DNA from: Pseudomonas cichorii
Lineage (GTDB): Bacteria; Pseudomonadota; Gammaproteobacteria; Pseudomonadales; Pseudomonadaceae
Reading direction: 5' to 3'
Assembly: GCF_003700275.1 (NCBI RefSeq)
Contig: NZ_RBRE01000060.1
Span: 48,395 to 112,394, forward strand
Length of the DNA: 64,000 nt
Position 1 is the first letter of the stretch. The number at the start of each line of letters is the position of its first letter. Shown here in pieces: positions 43,229 to 52,254 of the stretch. Below the pieces are notes generated by a model, which did no database searches, had not been told where the DNA came from, and saw only the letters and a program-made list of their open reading frames with translations. The position numbers and the translations under genes were made by a program.

Positions 43229-46131
43229 GCACCCTGACCCGCCTGCCGGCCCCCATGGGCCTGTTGATCGATCGTAACCAGCCGCTGACTTTCAGTTTTG
43301 ACGGCAAGTCCTATCAAGGCCTGCAAGGCGACAGCATCGCCAGCGCCCTGCTCGCCAATGGCCGTTTCCTGCTGTCGCGCTCGTTCAAATATCACCGTCC
43401 GCGCGGCCCGCTGACCATGGCCGGACAGGACGCCAACACCCTGGTCCAGTTGCCCAGCGAACCCAACGTGCTGGCCGATACCCATGTACTGGAAAACGGT
43501 CTTCAGGTGACCGGGCAGAACTTCAACGGCTCGCTGGATAACGACAAGGATGCCTACCTGGGCAAGTTCTCGAAGTTCATGCCGGTGGGCTTCTATTACC
43601 GTTCGTTCTACAAGCCCAAGGGCATGTGGAAAGTCTGGGAACCGATCATTCGCAAGAAAGCCGGCCTTGGCGTGCTGGATCTGCAATTCCAGCCGGAATA
43701 TTACGACAAGGCTTATCTGTTCACCGATCTGGCAATCATCGGTGCCGGGCCTGCCGGCTTGCAGGCAGCCCTGACCGCCGCCAACGCCGGGGCCAAGGTG
43801 TTGCTGATCGAGCAGCAACCGATTCTTGGTGGCTCGCTGACCTATGCGCGCTTCGATATCGAAGGCCAGAGTGCGGAAAAGCTGCGTCGCAATCTGATCG
43901 ATGCCGTGGAAGGTCACGCCAATATTCGCGTACTCAAACAGGCCACCTGCAACGCCTGGTTCACCGACAACTATCTGCCGGTAATTCAGGGCAAGCGCAT
44001 GTACAAGGTGCGTGCGACTCATTGCCTGGTGTGCAGCGGCTCGTTCGACCAGCCAGTGATTTTCCGCAACAACGACTTGCCCGGCGTGATGCTGACCAGC
44101 GCCGCCCAGCGCCTGATGAAGCTGTATGCGGTCAAGCCCGGCAAACGCGCCGTGGTGCTGACCGGCAATGACGATGGCTATCTGGCCGCGCTGGACCTGC
44201 ACGATCAGGGTGTGGAAGTGGTTGCCGTGGCCGACATGCGCGCCAATCCTGCGGACGGCGCGTTGCTTGCAGCCCTGGAAAAACGCGGCATTCCCTGCCA
44301 CTCAAGTACCACGGTCTATGAAGCGCTGCATGAAAAAGGCCTGCGCCATGTCAGTGGCGCAGAGCTGCGCCGGATTACCGGCCAGGGTCAGGTTGCCAAT
44401 AGTGGCCTGACGGTCGAGTGCGACCTGCTGTGCATGTCCGGCGGCTATATGCCGGTCTATCAGTTGCTGTGTCAGGCGGGCGGCAAGTTGAGCTACGACG
44501 ATCAACTGTCGGAGTTCACCTTGAGCGGCCTGCCGAAGAACCTCAGCGTGGCCGGTTCGGTGCATGGCTACCATGCGCTGGACAACGTACTGGCCGATGC
44601 GGTCCAGGCCAGTGCCGACGTCTTGGCTGCGCTGGGCCTGGAGCCCAATCCCCATGCGCAGCCACTGCACAGCGAACCGCGTGTCAACTTTGCCTGGCCG
44701 ATCTTTCCTCATCCCAAGGGCAAGGATTTCGTCGACTTCGATGAAGACCTGCAAGTACGCGACATCGTCAACGCTACGCGCATCGGCTATCGCGACGTGC
44801 AACTGGTCAAGCGCTATTCCACGGTCGGCATGGGCCCCTCACAAGGCCGTCATTCGGCATTGCCGACTGCACGCCTGGTGGCCTCTTCGACCCAGCGTAC
44901 CGTCAGTGAAACCGGTGTCACCACTGCCCGTCCACCGTTCGAGGCCGAGAAGCTGGCGCATGTTGCCGGGCGTGCCTTCGATCCTTATCGGCAGACACCC
45001 ATGCACAGTCGGCATGTGCAGGCCGGCGCGAAGATGATGCCTGCCGGTATCTGGCAGCGCCCGGCCTTTTACGGCAAGCCGTCGCAACGTGACGCCTGCA
45101 TGCAGGCCGAAGCGCATCATGTTCGCAACAAGGTCGGAATCATCGATGTCTCGACTCTGGGCGGTCTGGATGTACGCGGCCCGGACGCCGCCGAACTGCT
45201 CAACCGCATGTACACCTTCGCCTTTCTCAAGCAGCCGGTGGGTCGTTCGCGCTACGCCTTGATGACCAACGAACAGGGCGTAGTGATCGATGATGGCGTC
45301 TGCGCCCGCTTCGCCGAGAATCATTTCTACGTGACCGCTACCACCAGTGGTGTCGATCGTATCTACCAGCAGATGCTCAAGTGGAACGCCCAGTGGCGCC
45401 TGAACGTGGACATCGCCAACGTTACTGCAGCCATTTCGGCGGTCAACGTGGCCGGACCGGACTCGCGCAAGGTGCTGGAGAAGGTCTGTTCCGATCTGGA
45501 CCTGTCGGCTGAAGGCTTCCCGTACCTGGCGGTACGTCAAGGCAGCGTGGCCGGGATCAAGGCCCGCCTGCTGCGCGTCGGTTTCGTCGGCGAACTGGGT
45601 TACGAAATCCACGTTCCGGCCCGTCATGCCCTGCAACTCTGGGACGCACTGGTCGAAGCCGGAAAAGACTATGACATGCGCCCGTTCGGGGTCGAAACCC
45701 AGCGCCTGCTGCGTCTGGAAAAAGGCCACGTGATCATCAGCCAGGATACCGACGGCATGACTCATCCAGCCGAGATCGACATGGGCTGGGCAGTGAGTCG
45801 CAGCAAGCCGTTCTTTGTCGGCCGACGTTCGGTGGACATCCTTGAAGCGCAACCGCAGATACGCAAGCTGGTGGGTTTCACCCTGCCCAAGGCCAGCCCG
45901 CAGCCGCTGGAAGGTCATCTGGTGCTCAAGGGGCCGGATATCAGCGGCAACGTGACGTCCTGCGAGTACTCGCAAACCCTGGGCAGGATCATTGGTCTGG
46001 CGTATGCCGCCTTTGATCAGAGCACGCCCGGCCAGCAGATTCCGATTCGTGTCGAAGACGGTGTCGTGGTCCAGGCCACGGTGGTGAAACTGCCCTTCTT
46101 CGATCCTGAAAACCAGCGCCAGGAGCTTTGA
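43225..46131 (+). CDS. soxA: Sarcosine oxidase alpha-like subunit (MgdC)
   Basis: 968 residues from the ATG at 43225 (GCAGG upstream). The order is an N-terminal 2Fe-2S-type segment (SFDGKSYQGLQGDSIASALLANG), an NAD(P)/FAD pyridine-nucleotide domain (IIGAGPAGLQAALTAANAG at about 220) and a C-terminal GcvT/aminomethyltransferase-like domain (about 600-968, HVRNKVGIIDVSTLGGLDVRGPDAAELLNRMY). The last domain passes the methyl carbon to tetrahydrofolate, which the neighbouring folD and purU then process. Length and order are normal for heterotetrameric sarcosine oxidase alpha. Confidence 0.88.
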   Translation: MSTLTRLPAPMGLLIDRNQPLTFSFDGKSYQGLQGDSIASALLANGRFLLSRSFKYHRPRGPLTMAGQDANTLVQLPSEPNVLADTHVLENGLQVTGQNFNGSLDNDKDAYLGKFSKFMPVGFYYRSFYKPKGMWKVWEPIIRKKAGLGVLDLQFQPEYYDKAYLFTDLAIIGAGPAGLQAALTAANAGAKVLLIEQQPILGGSLTYARFDIEGQSAEKLRRNLIDAVEGHANIRVLKQATCNAWFTDNYLPVIQGKRMYKVRATHCLVCSGSFDQPVIFRNNDLPGVMLTSAAQRLMKLYAVKPGKRAVVLTGNDDGYLAALDLHDQGVEVVAVADMRANPADGALLAALEKRGIPCHSSTTVYEALHEKGLRHVSGAELRRITGQGQVANSGLTVECDLLCMSGGYMPVYQLLCQAGGKLSYDDQLSEFTLSGLPKNLSVAGSVHGYHALDNVLADAVQASADVLAALGLEPNPHAQPLHSEPRVNFAWPIFPHPKGKDFVDFDEDLQVRDIVNATRIGYRDVQLVKRYSTVGMGPSQGRHSALPTARLVASSTQRTVSETGVTTARPPFEAEKLAHVAGRAFDPYRQTPMHSRHVQAGAKMMPAGIWQRPAFYGKPSQRDACMQAEAHHVRNKVGIIDVSTLGGLDVRGPDAAELLNRMYTFAFLKQPVGRSRYALMTNEQGVVIDDGVCARFAENHFYVTATTSGVDRIYQQMLKWNAQWRLNVDIANVTAAISAVNVAGPDSRKVLEKVCSDLDLSAEGFPYLAVRQGSVAGIKARLLRVGFVGELGYEIHVPARHALQLWDALVEAGKDYDMRPFGVETQRLLRLEKGHVIISQDTDGMTHPAEIDMGWAVSRSKPFFVGRRSVDILEAQPQIRKLVGFTLPKASPQPLEGHLVLKGPDISGNVTSCEYSQTLGRIIGLAYAAFDQSTPGQQIPIRVEDGVVVQATVVKLPFFDPENQRQEL

Positions 46132-46134
46132 CAC

Positions 46135-46701
46135 ATGTCCAGCCTCAATGCCGAAAATCCCATCGGGCTCAGCCCTGTTCAGTTATGCACGCTGCTGGAC
46201 CTGACCGATACCCCGCGCGTGGGCTTTCGCGGCCCGCAAAGTGCCGAGTACCTGCAGGGCCGCGGCTTCAGCCTGCCGGATACCCCGAACCGGGCCGTGA
46301 CCCAGGCCGACGGCAGCCATGTCGCGCGGCTGTCGCAGACTGAATATCTGATCCTCGGTAGCCCGGACGACGGCGGCGAGCGCATCGCCGACGAGGAAGC
46401 GCGCTGGGAACTGGACCACAGCGCCAATTACCTGCTGCCGCGTCAGGACAGCCATGCCTGGCTGCAACTGAGTGGCGTGTGTATCGCCGGGGTAATGGCC
46501 AAACTGTGTGGCGTGGATCTGCGCACCGAGGCGTTTGTTCCCGGTGCCGTGGCCCAGACTTCAGCGGCGCGAATCAATGTGATCGTGATCAATGCCGGCG
46601 TCGACAGTACGCCCTGCTTCCAGATCCTCTGCGACCGCGCTTCGCTGGAGTACTTCAAGGGGGCAGTGCTGGATGCCATGGCGGAATTCAACGCGGGTTA
46701 G
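46135..46701 (+). CDS. soxG: Sarcosine oxidase gamma-like subunit (MgdD)
   Basis: 188 residues, three bases after soxA. It has the GcvT-related SoxG outline (TPRVGFRGPQSAEYLQGRG, VARLSQTEYLILGSP, GVCIAGVMAKLCGVDLRTEAFVPGAVAQTSAARINVIV, YFKGAVLDAMAEF). This is the fourth subunit of the dehydrogenase. A REP hairpin just beyond the stop separates it from the IclR gene. Confidence 0.85.
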   Translation: MSSLNAENPIGLSPVQLCTLLDLTDTPRVGFRGPQSAEYLQGRGFSLPDTPNRAVTQADGSHVARLSQTEYLILGSPDDGGERIADEEARWELDHSANYLLPRQDSHAWLQLSGVCIAGVMAKLCGVDLRTEAFVPGAVAQTSAARINVIVINAGVDSTPCFQILCDRASLEYFKGAVLDAMAEFNAG

Positions 46702-46703
46702 GT

Positions 46704-46779
46704 GCAAACTCATTCGCGAGACGGGTTTTCAGCAGATGCATCTGCTTTGCAGGCACTGGTCTCTCGCGAATGAATTTGC
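46704..46779. repeat. REP-type inverted repeat with an internal 16-base palindrome
   Basis: GCAAACTCATTCGCGAG (46704-46720) pairs with CTCGCGAATGAATTTGC (46763-46779), one mismatch. The centre holds the perfect palindrome AGCAGATGCATCTGCT (46731-46746). It lies directly after soxG. Confidence 0.7.
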
Positions 46780-46840
46780 TTCTACGGATGGCCCGTTTAT
46801 TTGTTGCCTGTAATACCGGCCTGCCACGGGATGAACACCC

Positions 46841-47626
46841 ATGAACACGATCGAAACACCCGACAAGGACAGCGACTACAGCGTCCCGGCCCTGGCCCGT
46901 GGCCTGAGCGTGCTGGGAATGTTCAACGCCCGGACCCGCTCGCTGAGCATCCATGAAATCGCCGAGCGCCTGGGGGTAAGCACTTCGGCGGTCTACCGGA
47001 TTCTGTTCACCCTCACCAGCATGGGTTACCTGAACAAGATCAATACCCAGTACGAACTGGGTGCCAGGGTCATCAGCGATGGTTTCAGCTATCTGGCCAG
47101 CCGCGATATCGTCGAAGTCGCCATGCCGCACCTCAACGAACTGCGCGACCGCACTTCGCTGTCGTGCCACCTGAGCATTCGCGAACAGACCGACAGCCTG
47201 TACCTGTGTCGTGCTTTTGCCGCACAGCGCCTGTCGGTGAATATCCCGGTGGGCACCCGGATTGCCTGCCACTGCACCGCCATGGGGCGGATGCTGCTGA
47301 CGGCCTTGAGCGAGGTCGAACTTGGTGCGCTCTATCAGCACATCCGCCTGGATGATTACCCGTCACCGGCACCACGTACCCTGCCCGAGCTGCAAGCCCT
47401 GATCCAGAGCGATCGGCAACGCGGCTGGGTGCTGCATCGCTCCGACTATTCGACGGCGATTGCCACCTCGATCAAGGACCATACCGGTCAGGTCAGCGCC
47501 GCCATCAACCTGTCAGGCCCGGATGCGGTCATGGATCCGGAAGGTGCCAGGGAGCGTTTTCAGGCCTTGTTGCTGGAATGCAGTGCGGCCATCAGCCATG
47601 AGCTCGGCCACAAAAATGTCACCTGA
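46841..47626 (+). CDS. IclR-family transcriptional regulator
   Basis: 261 residues. N-terminal winged helix (LSVLGMFNARTRSLSIHEIAERLGVSTSAVYRILFTLTSMGYL) and C-terminal IclR effector domain (HLNELRDRTSLSCHLSIREQTDSLYLCR, GTRIACHCTAMGRMLLTALSE). It follows the dehydrogenase genes after a REP hairpin. It may add pathway control, but a target elsewhere cannot be excluded. Confidence 0.9.
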   Translation: MNTIETPDKDSDYSVPALARGLSVLGMFNARTRSLSIHEIAERLGVSTSAVYRILFTLTSMGYLNKINTQYELGARVISDGFSYLASRDIVEVAMPHLNELRDRTSLSCHLSIREQTDSLYLCRAFAAQRLSVNIPVGTRIACHCTAMGRMLLTALSEVELGALYQHIRLDDYPSPAPRTLPELQALIQSDRQRGWVLHRSDYSTAIATSIKDHTGQVSAAINLSGPDAVMDPEGARERFQALLLECSAAISHELGHKNVT

Positions 47627-47785
47627 CATTCATAAGTGATGAGTGGCATTTTGTTTGCTAAAGATTCCATAAGCGCTGCCGAAATTCTCGGTATGCCATA
47701 AGACGAAGCTGCCAGGCTCAATCCCGGTCTTCTGCTTATACCTGCTGTCGTCAGATAACGATTTATAAAAAAGTCTGGAGCATGG

Positions 47786-49726
47786 ATGAACATCAAACAG
47801 AAACTGACATGGGCCTTTGCAGTCATTGCGTGCCTGCCCATAGTCGTCGTTGCCACTATCGTTATCGTGAACCTGCGCAACAATGCGACCGATAGCTTTG
47901 TGAACAGCAGCAGTCGTGAGATCCGTCAGGTCGATAACGCCATGCAGCTGTTCTTCGAGAGCATCAGTCAGAACGTCAACTATATCGCCTCGCATCCACT
48001 GATCGCCGGGGCCGGTGACGACCTGAGAAACTACACCGGCGCCACTCCGACGCCCCAGTCGGAAAACGACAAGCTGACCACCGCATTCTTTGTCAGCATG
48101 GCCAAGAGTCACCCTGCCTATTCCTACGTTTCCTACGGTCTGATCAACGGCAGCTACGTGATGACGCCCGAAGATCCGAAGATGAGCAACTACGATCCGC
48201 GTGTGCGCCCCTGGTTCAAGACCGCCATGGCCAACCCGGGCAAGACCGTGCGCAGCGATGCCTACTACTGGGCAAATGATGACGCTGTACTGGTCAGCAC
48301 CGTGCGGGCGATCCCCAACACGCTGGGCAATCCGGGCGGCGTGGTGAACATCGACGTATCGCTCAAGCAACTGACCAGCATCGTCAAAGAGATCAAGCTG
48401 GGCGAAAGCGGTTACCTGATCCTGCTGGAAAAGAACGGCAATGTGCTGGTCGACCCCAAGCAACCGGAGCACAACTTCAAGAAACTCGGCGACCTGGGCG
48501 ATGGTTTTGCGCAACTGGCCAAGACCGACAAGGGTCTGGTCGAAGTGCAGCTCAACGGCGAGCGCTACATGGCCAACATCTATCCGTCCGATGAGTTGGG
48601 CTGGAGCTTCATCGGCCTGATCAAACAGGATGAAGTCATGGCTTCTGCCACTCGCCTGACCTGGCTGATCGGTATCATTGCTGCCGTCCTGGCGGTCGTC
48701 TTCGCTATCGTCGGTGCCAGCTTTGCCCGCGTGATCGTGCGTCCGATCCACAGCGTTTCCAGCGGTCTTGAAGGCATCGCTCAGGGCGAAGGCGACCTGA
48801 CCCAGAACCTGACCGTGCGCGGCAAGGATGAAACCGCGCAACTGGCGGGCTGGTTCAACCAGTTCCTGACTGCGATCCGCAGCCTGATCCAGCATATCGG
48901 CCAGGCCGCACACAAGATTCTCGACACCTCACAAAGCTCTACCCGCGTTTCCAATGACATGGCTGAAGCCGCTGGTCGCCAGCGTGAAGCGGTGGATATG
49001 GTGTCTACGGCGTTCCATGAAATGGTCGCCACCGCCAACGAAGTCGCACGTTCCTGCAGCCAGGCAGCGGAATCGGCCGACAATGGTCAGCAGCAGGCAC
49101 GTGAAGGTCAGCGGCAGATCGACGACGCGGTCAGCAGCGTTGATCGCTTGAGCACGGAAATCGCACGCTCGGCCAAGGACATGTCGGACCTGGAAAAAGA
49201 CAGCAACGATATCCAGTCAATCCTCGACACTATCCGTTCCATCGCCGAACAGACCAACCTGCTGGCGCTCAACGCGGCCATCGAAGCTGCTCGTGCAGGC
49301 GAACAGGGCCGAGGCTTTGCGGTAGTAGCCGACGAAGTTCGCGCCCTGGCCAAGCGTACCGCCGACTCGACGGCAGAGATCGACACCTTGCTGGGCAATC
49401 TGGCCAGACGCACCGCTTCCGTGGCGCAACAGATGCACGCCAGCCTGGATGTTTCGCAGCAATCGGTGAGCAAGATCGGCCAGGCGCGCAGCAGCTTCGG
49501 GCAGATCCGCGAATCGGTGGACGTGATCCGCGACATGAACACCCAGATCGCAACGGCAGCCGAAGAACAACACCAGGTTGCCGAAGACATCAACCGCCAC
49601 ATCAGCCAGATCCATGGCGACGCGCAACTGATCGCCGAACTCTCCGACTCGGCCCGCAACGACTCGCACAGCCTGGCAACCCTCTCAAACGAGCTGGATG
49701 CATTGGTGCGCAAGTTCAAGACCTGA
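47786..49726 (+). CDS. Methyl-accepting chemotaxis protein with dCache sensor
   Basis: 646 residues. TM1 about 8-28, periplasmic dCache domain about 35-285, TM2 about 293-313, HAMP, then the signalling hairpin (IAEQTNLLALNAAIEAARAGEQGRGFAVVADEVRALAKR). The sensor has Y136, R141, W143, F144 and D190 (YDPRVRPWF, VNIDVSL), the pattern of dCache sensors for amino acids and amines. No C-terminal CheR-docking pentapeptide is seen. It is 159 bases after the IclR gene; its proximity to amine catabolism is suggestive only. Confidence 0.92.
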   Translation: MNIKQKLTWAFAVIACLPIVVVATIVIVNLRNNATDSFVNSSSREIRQVDNAMQLFFESISQNVNYIASHPLIAGAGDDLRNYTGATPTPQSENDKLTTAFFVSMAKSHPAYSYVSYGLINGSYVMTPEDPKMSNYDPRVRPWFKTAMANPGKTVRSDAYYWANDDAVLVSTVRAIPNTLGNPGGVVNIDVSLKQLTSIVKEIKLGESGYLILLEKNGNVLVDPKQPEHNFKKLGDLGDGFAQLAKTDKGLVEVQLNGERYMANIYPSDELGWSFIGLIKQDEVMASATRLTWLIGIIAAVLAVVFAIVGASFARVIVRPIHSVSSGLEGIAQGEGDLTQNLTVRGKDETAQLAGWFNQFLTAIRSLIQHIGQAAHKILDTSQSSTRVSNDMAEAAGRQREAVDMVSTAFHEMVATANEVARSCSQAAESADNGQQQAREGQRQIDDAVSSVDRLSTEIARSAKDMSDLEKDSNDIQSILDTIRSIAEQTNLLALNAAIEAARAGEQGRGFAVVADEVRALAKRTADSTAEIDTLLGNLARRTASVAQQMHASLDVSQQSVSKIGQARSSFGQIRESVDVIRDMNTQIATAAEEQHQVAEDINRHISQIHGDAQLIAELSDSARNDSHSLATLSNELDALVRKFKT

Positions 49727-49732
49727 TCCTTT

Positions 49733-49774
49733 CGCCAGTCAACTCGTTCCAAGGCAGGCACGAGTTGACTGGCG
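49733..49774. terminator. Strong stem-loop between convergent genes
   Basis: CGCCAGTCAACTCGT (49733-49747) and ACGAGTTGACTGGCG (49760-49774) are exact 15-base complements with a 12-base loop. It lies between the stops of the chemoreceptor (49726) and the last gene of the helicase-topoisomerase operon (49779). No T-run follows on either strand, so a bidirectional terminator or RNA-end stabiliser is the best guess. Confidence 0.6.
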
Positions 49775-49778
49775 ATTG

Positions 49779-50297
49779 TCAGAGCCTGATTTCTCCCAAC
49801 AAGCGGAGCAAGCCGCCCTGGAACAGGAATCTTTCGCTCCACGCCACATTCATCGGCATGAAGTGATCCCCAAGCCCCGGCAGTACCCGTTTGCGTGACC
49901 AGTTATTGACGATATAGCCCGGCTCGCCCTCTCCCCCCACCGCCATGCCTCGCTCCAGCGTGAGCATTTCTCCACCCACCTCCTGGACCGGCGCAGAAAG
50001 ACGGCTGGATGTGCCCTGCCCGGAAGGTTTGCGAAAATCACGCAGGGCTGGCGCGAACCAGTCGAGAAAGCGCTGTGGAAAATCACTCTGCTCATAGAGA
50101 TAACCACCACTTGGCCGCTCGCAGGCATGAAGGATGGAAAGGCCGCCCTCATTGGCAAAAAACAGATAATGCTCGCCAGAAGGTACTTGCGTGTCCTGAA
50201 TCCGGCTCAACAGACGCACGCCCGCAGGCAGGTTCTGTGGATCGTTGATCTGCGCCAGAGGCGGTTTGAGGGGATAACGTTCAGCTCTTTTCCACAT
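49779..50297 (-). CDS. Unknown protein E of the helicase-topoisomerase operon, 172 residues
   Basis: Last of five minus-strand genes. Soluble, mixed alpha/beta, unrecognised. The N-terminal part has LPAGVRLLSRIQDTQVPSGEHYLFFANEGG, a strand-rich pattern that could be an immunity- or accessory-like fold (weak). There is no signal peptide, membrane helix or metal motif; the only Cys is in ILHACERP. It starts 11 bases after protein D and ends next to a strong stem-loop, which marks the operon end. A function in the same system is inferred from spacing only. Confidence 0.7.
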   Translation of the reverse strand: MWKRAERYPLKPPLAQINDPQNLPAGVRLLSRIQDTQVPSGEHYLFFANEGGLSILHACERPSGGYLYEQSDFPQRFLDWFAPALRDFRKPSGQGTSSRLSAPVQEVGGEMLTLERGMAVGGEGEPGYIVNNWSRKRVLPGLGDHFMPMNVAWSERFLFQGGLLRLLGEIRL

Positions 50298-50308
50298 GAT
50301 CCACCGCC

Positions 50309-51463
50309 TTACACAATGTGAATCGCACCGGCGCTCAGATAAGCGTCGAGTTCGATTTTCTTTTTGTCGAAGCTGAACAACTCAACCACTCCGTACTGTT
50401 GCTGACTGCCCTCAATCAGGTTCGCAGTCATACCGTCTCCACGGAAATACTCGTTATTGCCCAGTTGCTTGTGCATGCGCAGACGTTCCAGAAGAAGAAC
50501 GGCCTTCTCGGGCTCGACTTTCTGCATCTGGAGAAACTCGTGAAACTGAATATCAGTCAGATTCCATATACCTCCCCAGTGGACCCTGGCCTCTGCATAC
50601 AGTGTGCGATATTCAGCCTGAAAAGCCGCTGTCAGAATTTCACGAGTCAACTCCTGCGGGTAGAGCTCGGGCAACTCATGATTGGCAAACGCACCCAGTT
50701 TTTCAAACGTTGCGCTGATGCTGCTGGACTCACATACCGCCTGGGCCTTTTGCGAATCGATGACCAGCAGCATGTACTCGCAACCCTCCTTGTACTCCAG
50801 CCCCAGTTTGTTGGCGACCAATCGATAATCGCTGTCAGCATCCTCGATCTGGCCGAAGCTGGTGTTCCAGTATTTGACTCCGGGCCCGGATGCTCCTGTG
50901 AAGTCCATCCCCATGAAGCCATTTTTACCGCGATCTCCAAAGTACTTGCGCTCCATGAAGCGTACTTTGTAACGAGCCTGGGCGACGATATCGGTTTGTG
51001 CCAGCGCAAGAATTTCCTCATCGCTGAACAATGGCTGGTAACCCTTTTCGTCGATACGCTGCCGGGCATTCTCGATGCGGCTTTGCACGCCCACCACGGT
51101 CAGCGGTTCCTGATCGCGCCTGGCTTCCCACGGGCAATGCTCGATCAGGCAGCGGTCCATGTCCTGCATGATCATCTGCAATTTCTGCTCGGCGCGCCGG
51201 TCGGCTGCATTATTGGCATCACGCCTTGCAAGCTGCTGGAGCTCCAGCTCCCGGCTTTTCTGCGCCAGTAGCCCCAGATAGCGAATTCGCAAGTGTTCGG
51301 GTAGCCGGTCCCAGCCGATCAAACCAATCAATGCCAGGATACCTTCGAGGTTTTCCATACTCAGGGATTGCTCGATCTGAACAATCAGCGTCTCAAGGTG
51401 TTCCAGGTCACGCCTGAAGCGATCGCTGCCATCAGTACGCGGATAACTGATCACACCACTCAA
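50309..51463 (-). CDS. Protein D: catalytic-tyrosine topoisomerase IA motif fused to an unknown domain, 384 residues
   Basis: Starts at a TTG (51463) that overlaps the previous stop (TTGA) and has GGAGATGAG upstream; a GTG three codons later is also possible. The N-terminus reads MSGVISYPRTDGSD, matching the type IA topoisomerase active-site motif (GLITYPRTDS), so Y7 would be the DNA-linking tyrosine. The next about 110 residues are helical (LEHLETLIVQIEQSL, LGLLAQKSRELELQQL). The C-terminal half is unrecognised (FGDRGKNGFMGMDFTGASG, YMLLVIDSQKAQAV). No other topoisomerase segment surrounds the motif in this protein. An in-frame stop two codons upstream rules out a longer start. Confidence 0.78.
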   Translation of the reverse strand: MSGVISYPRTDGSDRFRRDLEHLETLIVQIEQSLSMENLEGILALIGLIGWDRLPEHLRIRYLGLLAQKSRELELQQLARRDANNAADRRAEQKLQMIMQDMDRCLIEHCPWEARRDQEPLTVVGVQSRIENARQRIDEKGYQPLFSDEEILALAQTDIVAQARYKVRFMERKYFGDRGKNGFMGMDFTGASGPGVKYWNTSFGQIEDADSDYRLVANKLGLEYKEGCEYMLLVIDSQKAQAVCESSSISATFEKLGAFANHELPELYPQELTREILTAAFQAEYRTLYAEARVHWGGIWNLTDIQFHEFLQMQKVEPEKAVLLLERLRMHKQLGNNEYFRGDGMTANLIEGSQQQYGVVELFSFDKKKIELDAYLSAGAIHIV

Positions 51464-52254
51464 GACTCATCTCCCGCACGTTGCCGGATCAACCCTTGCA
51501 ATGGAGCTTGAGGTGCCTCGTCGAGCGGCTCGTAGAACGACTCGATATCGTCCCAGATGTCCTCAGTGAGCGAAGTGCTATCGAAGTGCGGCAGCAGATC
51601 GGGCAGCAGTTCGGCCAGTGCCGATGCGGCGCTGAGTTCATCACGTTCAAGCTTTTGCTGCAGCAGAGCCAGGCGCGCCGAGAAGTTTTTGTTCGCCATG
51701 GCCGGATAGCGCTGCTGCATATCGTGCAGGACCTTATACGCCGTTGCGGTCAAACGAACCTCGTCGCCATCGATAACCAGCATGCGGCCCGTTTCCATGT
51801 CCTCAAGGGTTTGGCCAAGAGTCGAGGGGCGGCCGATCCGAAACTGGTCAAGGTTGTCTATCAGCTGGCCAAAGCTCAAATGCTCTGGTTCGGGCAGACG
51901 AAAATCAAGCTCGAAATCCGACTCTTTCAGCGCCCTCAGCAACGCCTGATATTCGCCAAGCTCCAGACAATGCGCAGCTTCATGTGGCAAGTGCTCGAGC
52001 CAGCCTTCCAGCTCGACTGTCTGCACCTCGAACTCGACCGAAACCGGGTTTGAGAAATGCTTCAAGCGCAGGGTGATAACCTGAAACCGGGGATCCTCAT
52101 GCCCGGCTGCATCGCCGATACGTGCAATCAGCTTCAACAATCGACCGGCATCGCCGTGCTGTCCCACCGCACAATTGTTCAGCCTTTGTTGATAGAGAGC
52201 GATCTGTTGTGAGTCGATGGTCAGTCGAATATCGTCGTGTGCACTGTTCCCCAT
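51460..52254 (-). CDS. Protein C: split type IA topoisomerase region with GRPST motif, 264 residues
   Basis: Residues about 125-215 align by eye with the post-tyrosine part of type IA topoisomerases: LSFGQLIDNLDQFRIGRPSTLGQTLEDME corresponds to the TEASLIKALEELGIGRPSTYASII region, then LTATAYKVLHDMQQRYPAMANKNFSARLALLQQKLE to the TELGRAVN...FTARMEEELDEI segment. The N-terminal half may be the remaining clamp. There is no tyrosine motif here. Start ATG at 52254 overlaps the stop of the helicase gene by one base (TGATG). The acidic C-terminus is unlike topoisomerases. It probably works in a complex with B and D. Confidence 0.8.
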   Translation of the reverse strand: MGNSAHDDIRLTIDSQQIALYQQRLNNCAVGQHGDAGRLLKLIARIGDAAGHEDPRFQVITLRLKHFSNPVSVEFEVQTVELEGWLEHLPHEAAHCLELGEYQALLRALKESDFELDFRLPEPEHLSFGQLIDNLDQFRIGRPSTLGQTLEDMETGRMLVIDGDEVRLTATAYKVLHDMQQRYPAMANKNFSARLALLQQKLERDELSAASALAELLPDLLPHFDSTSLTEDIWDDIESFYEPLDEAPQAPLQGLIRQRAGDES

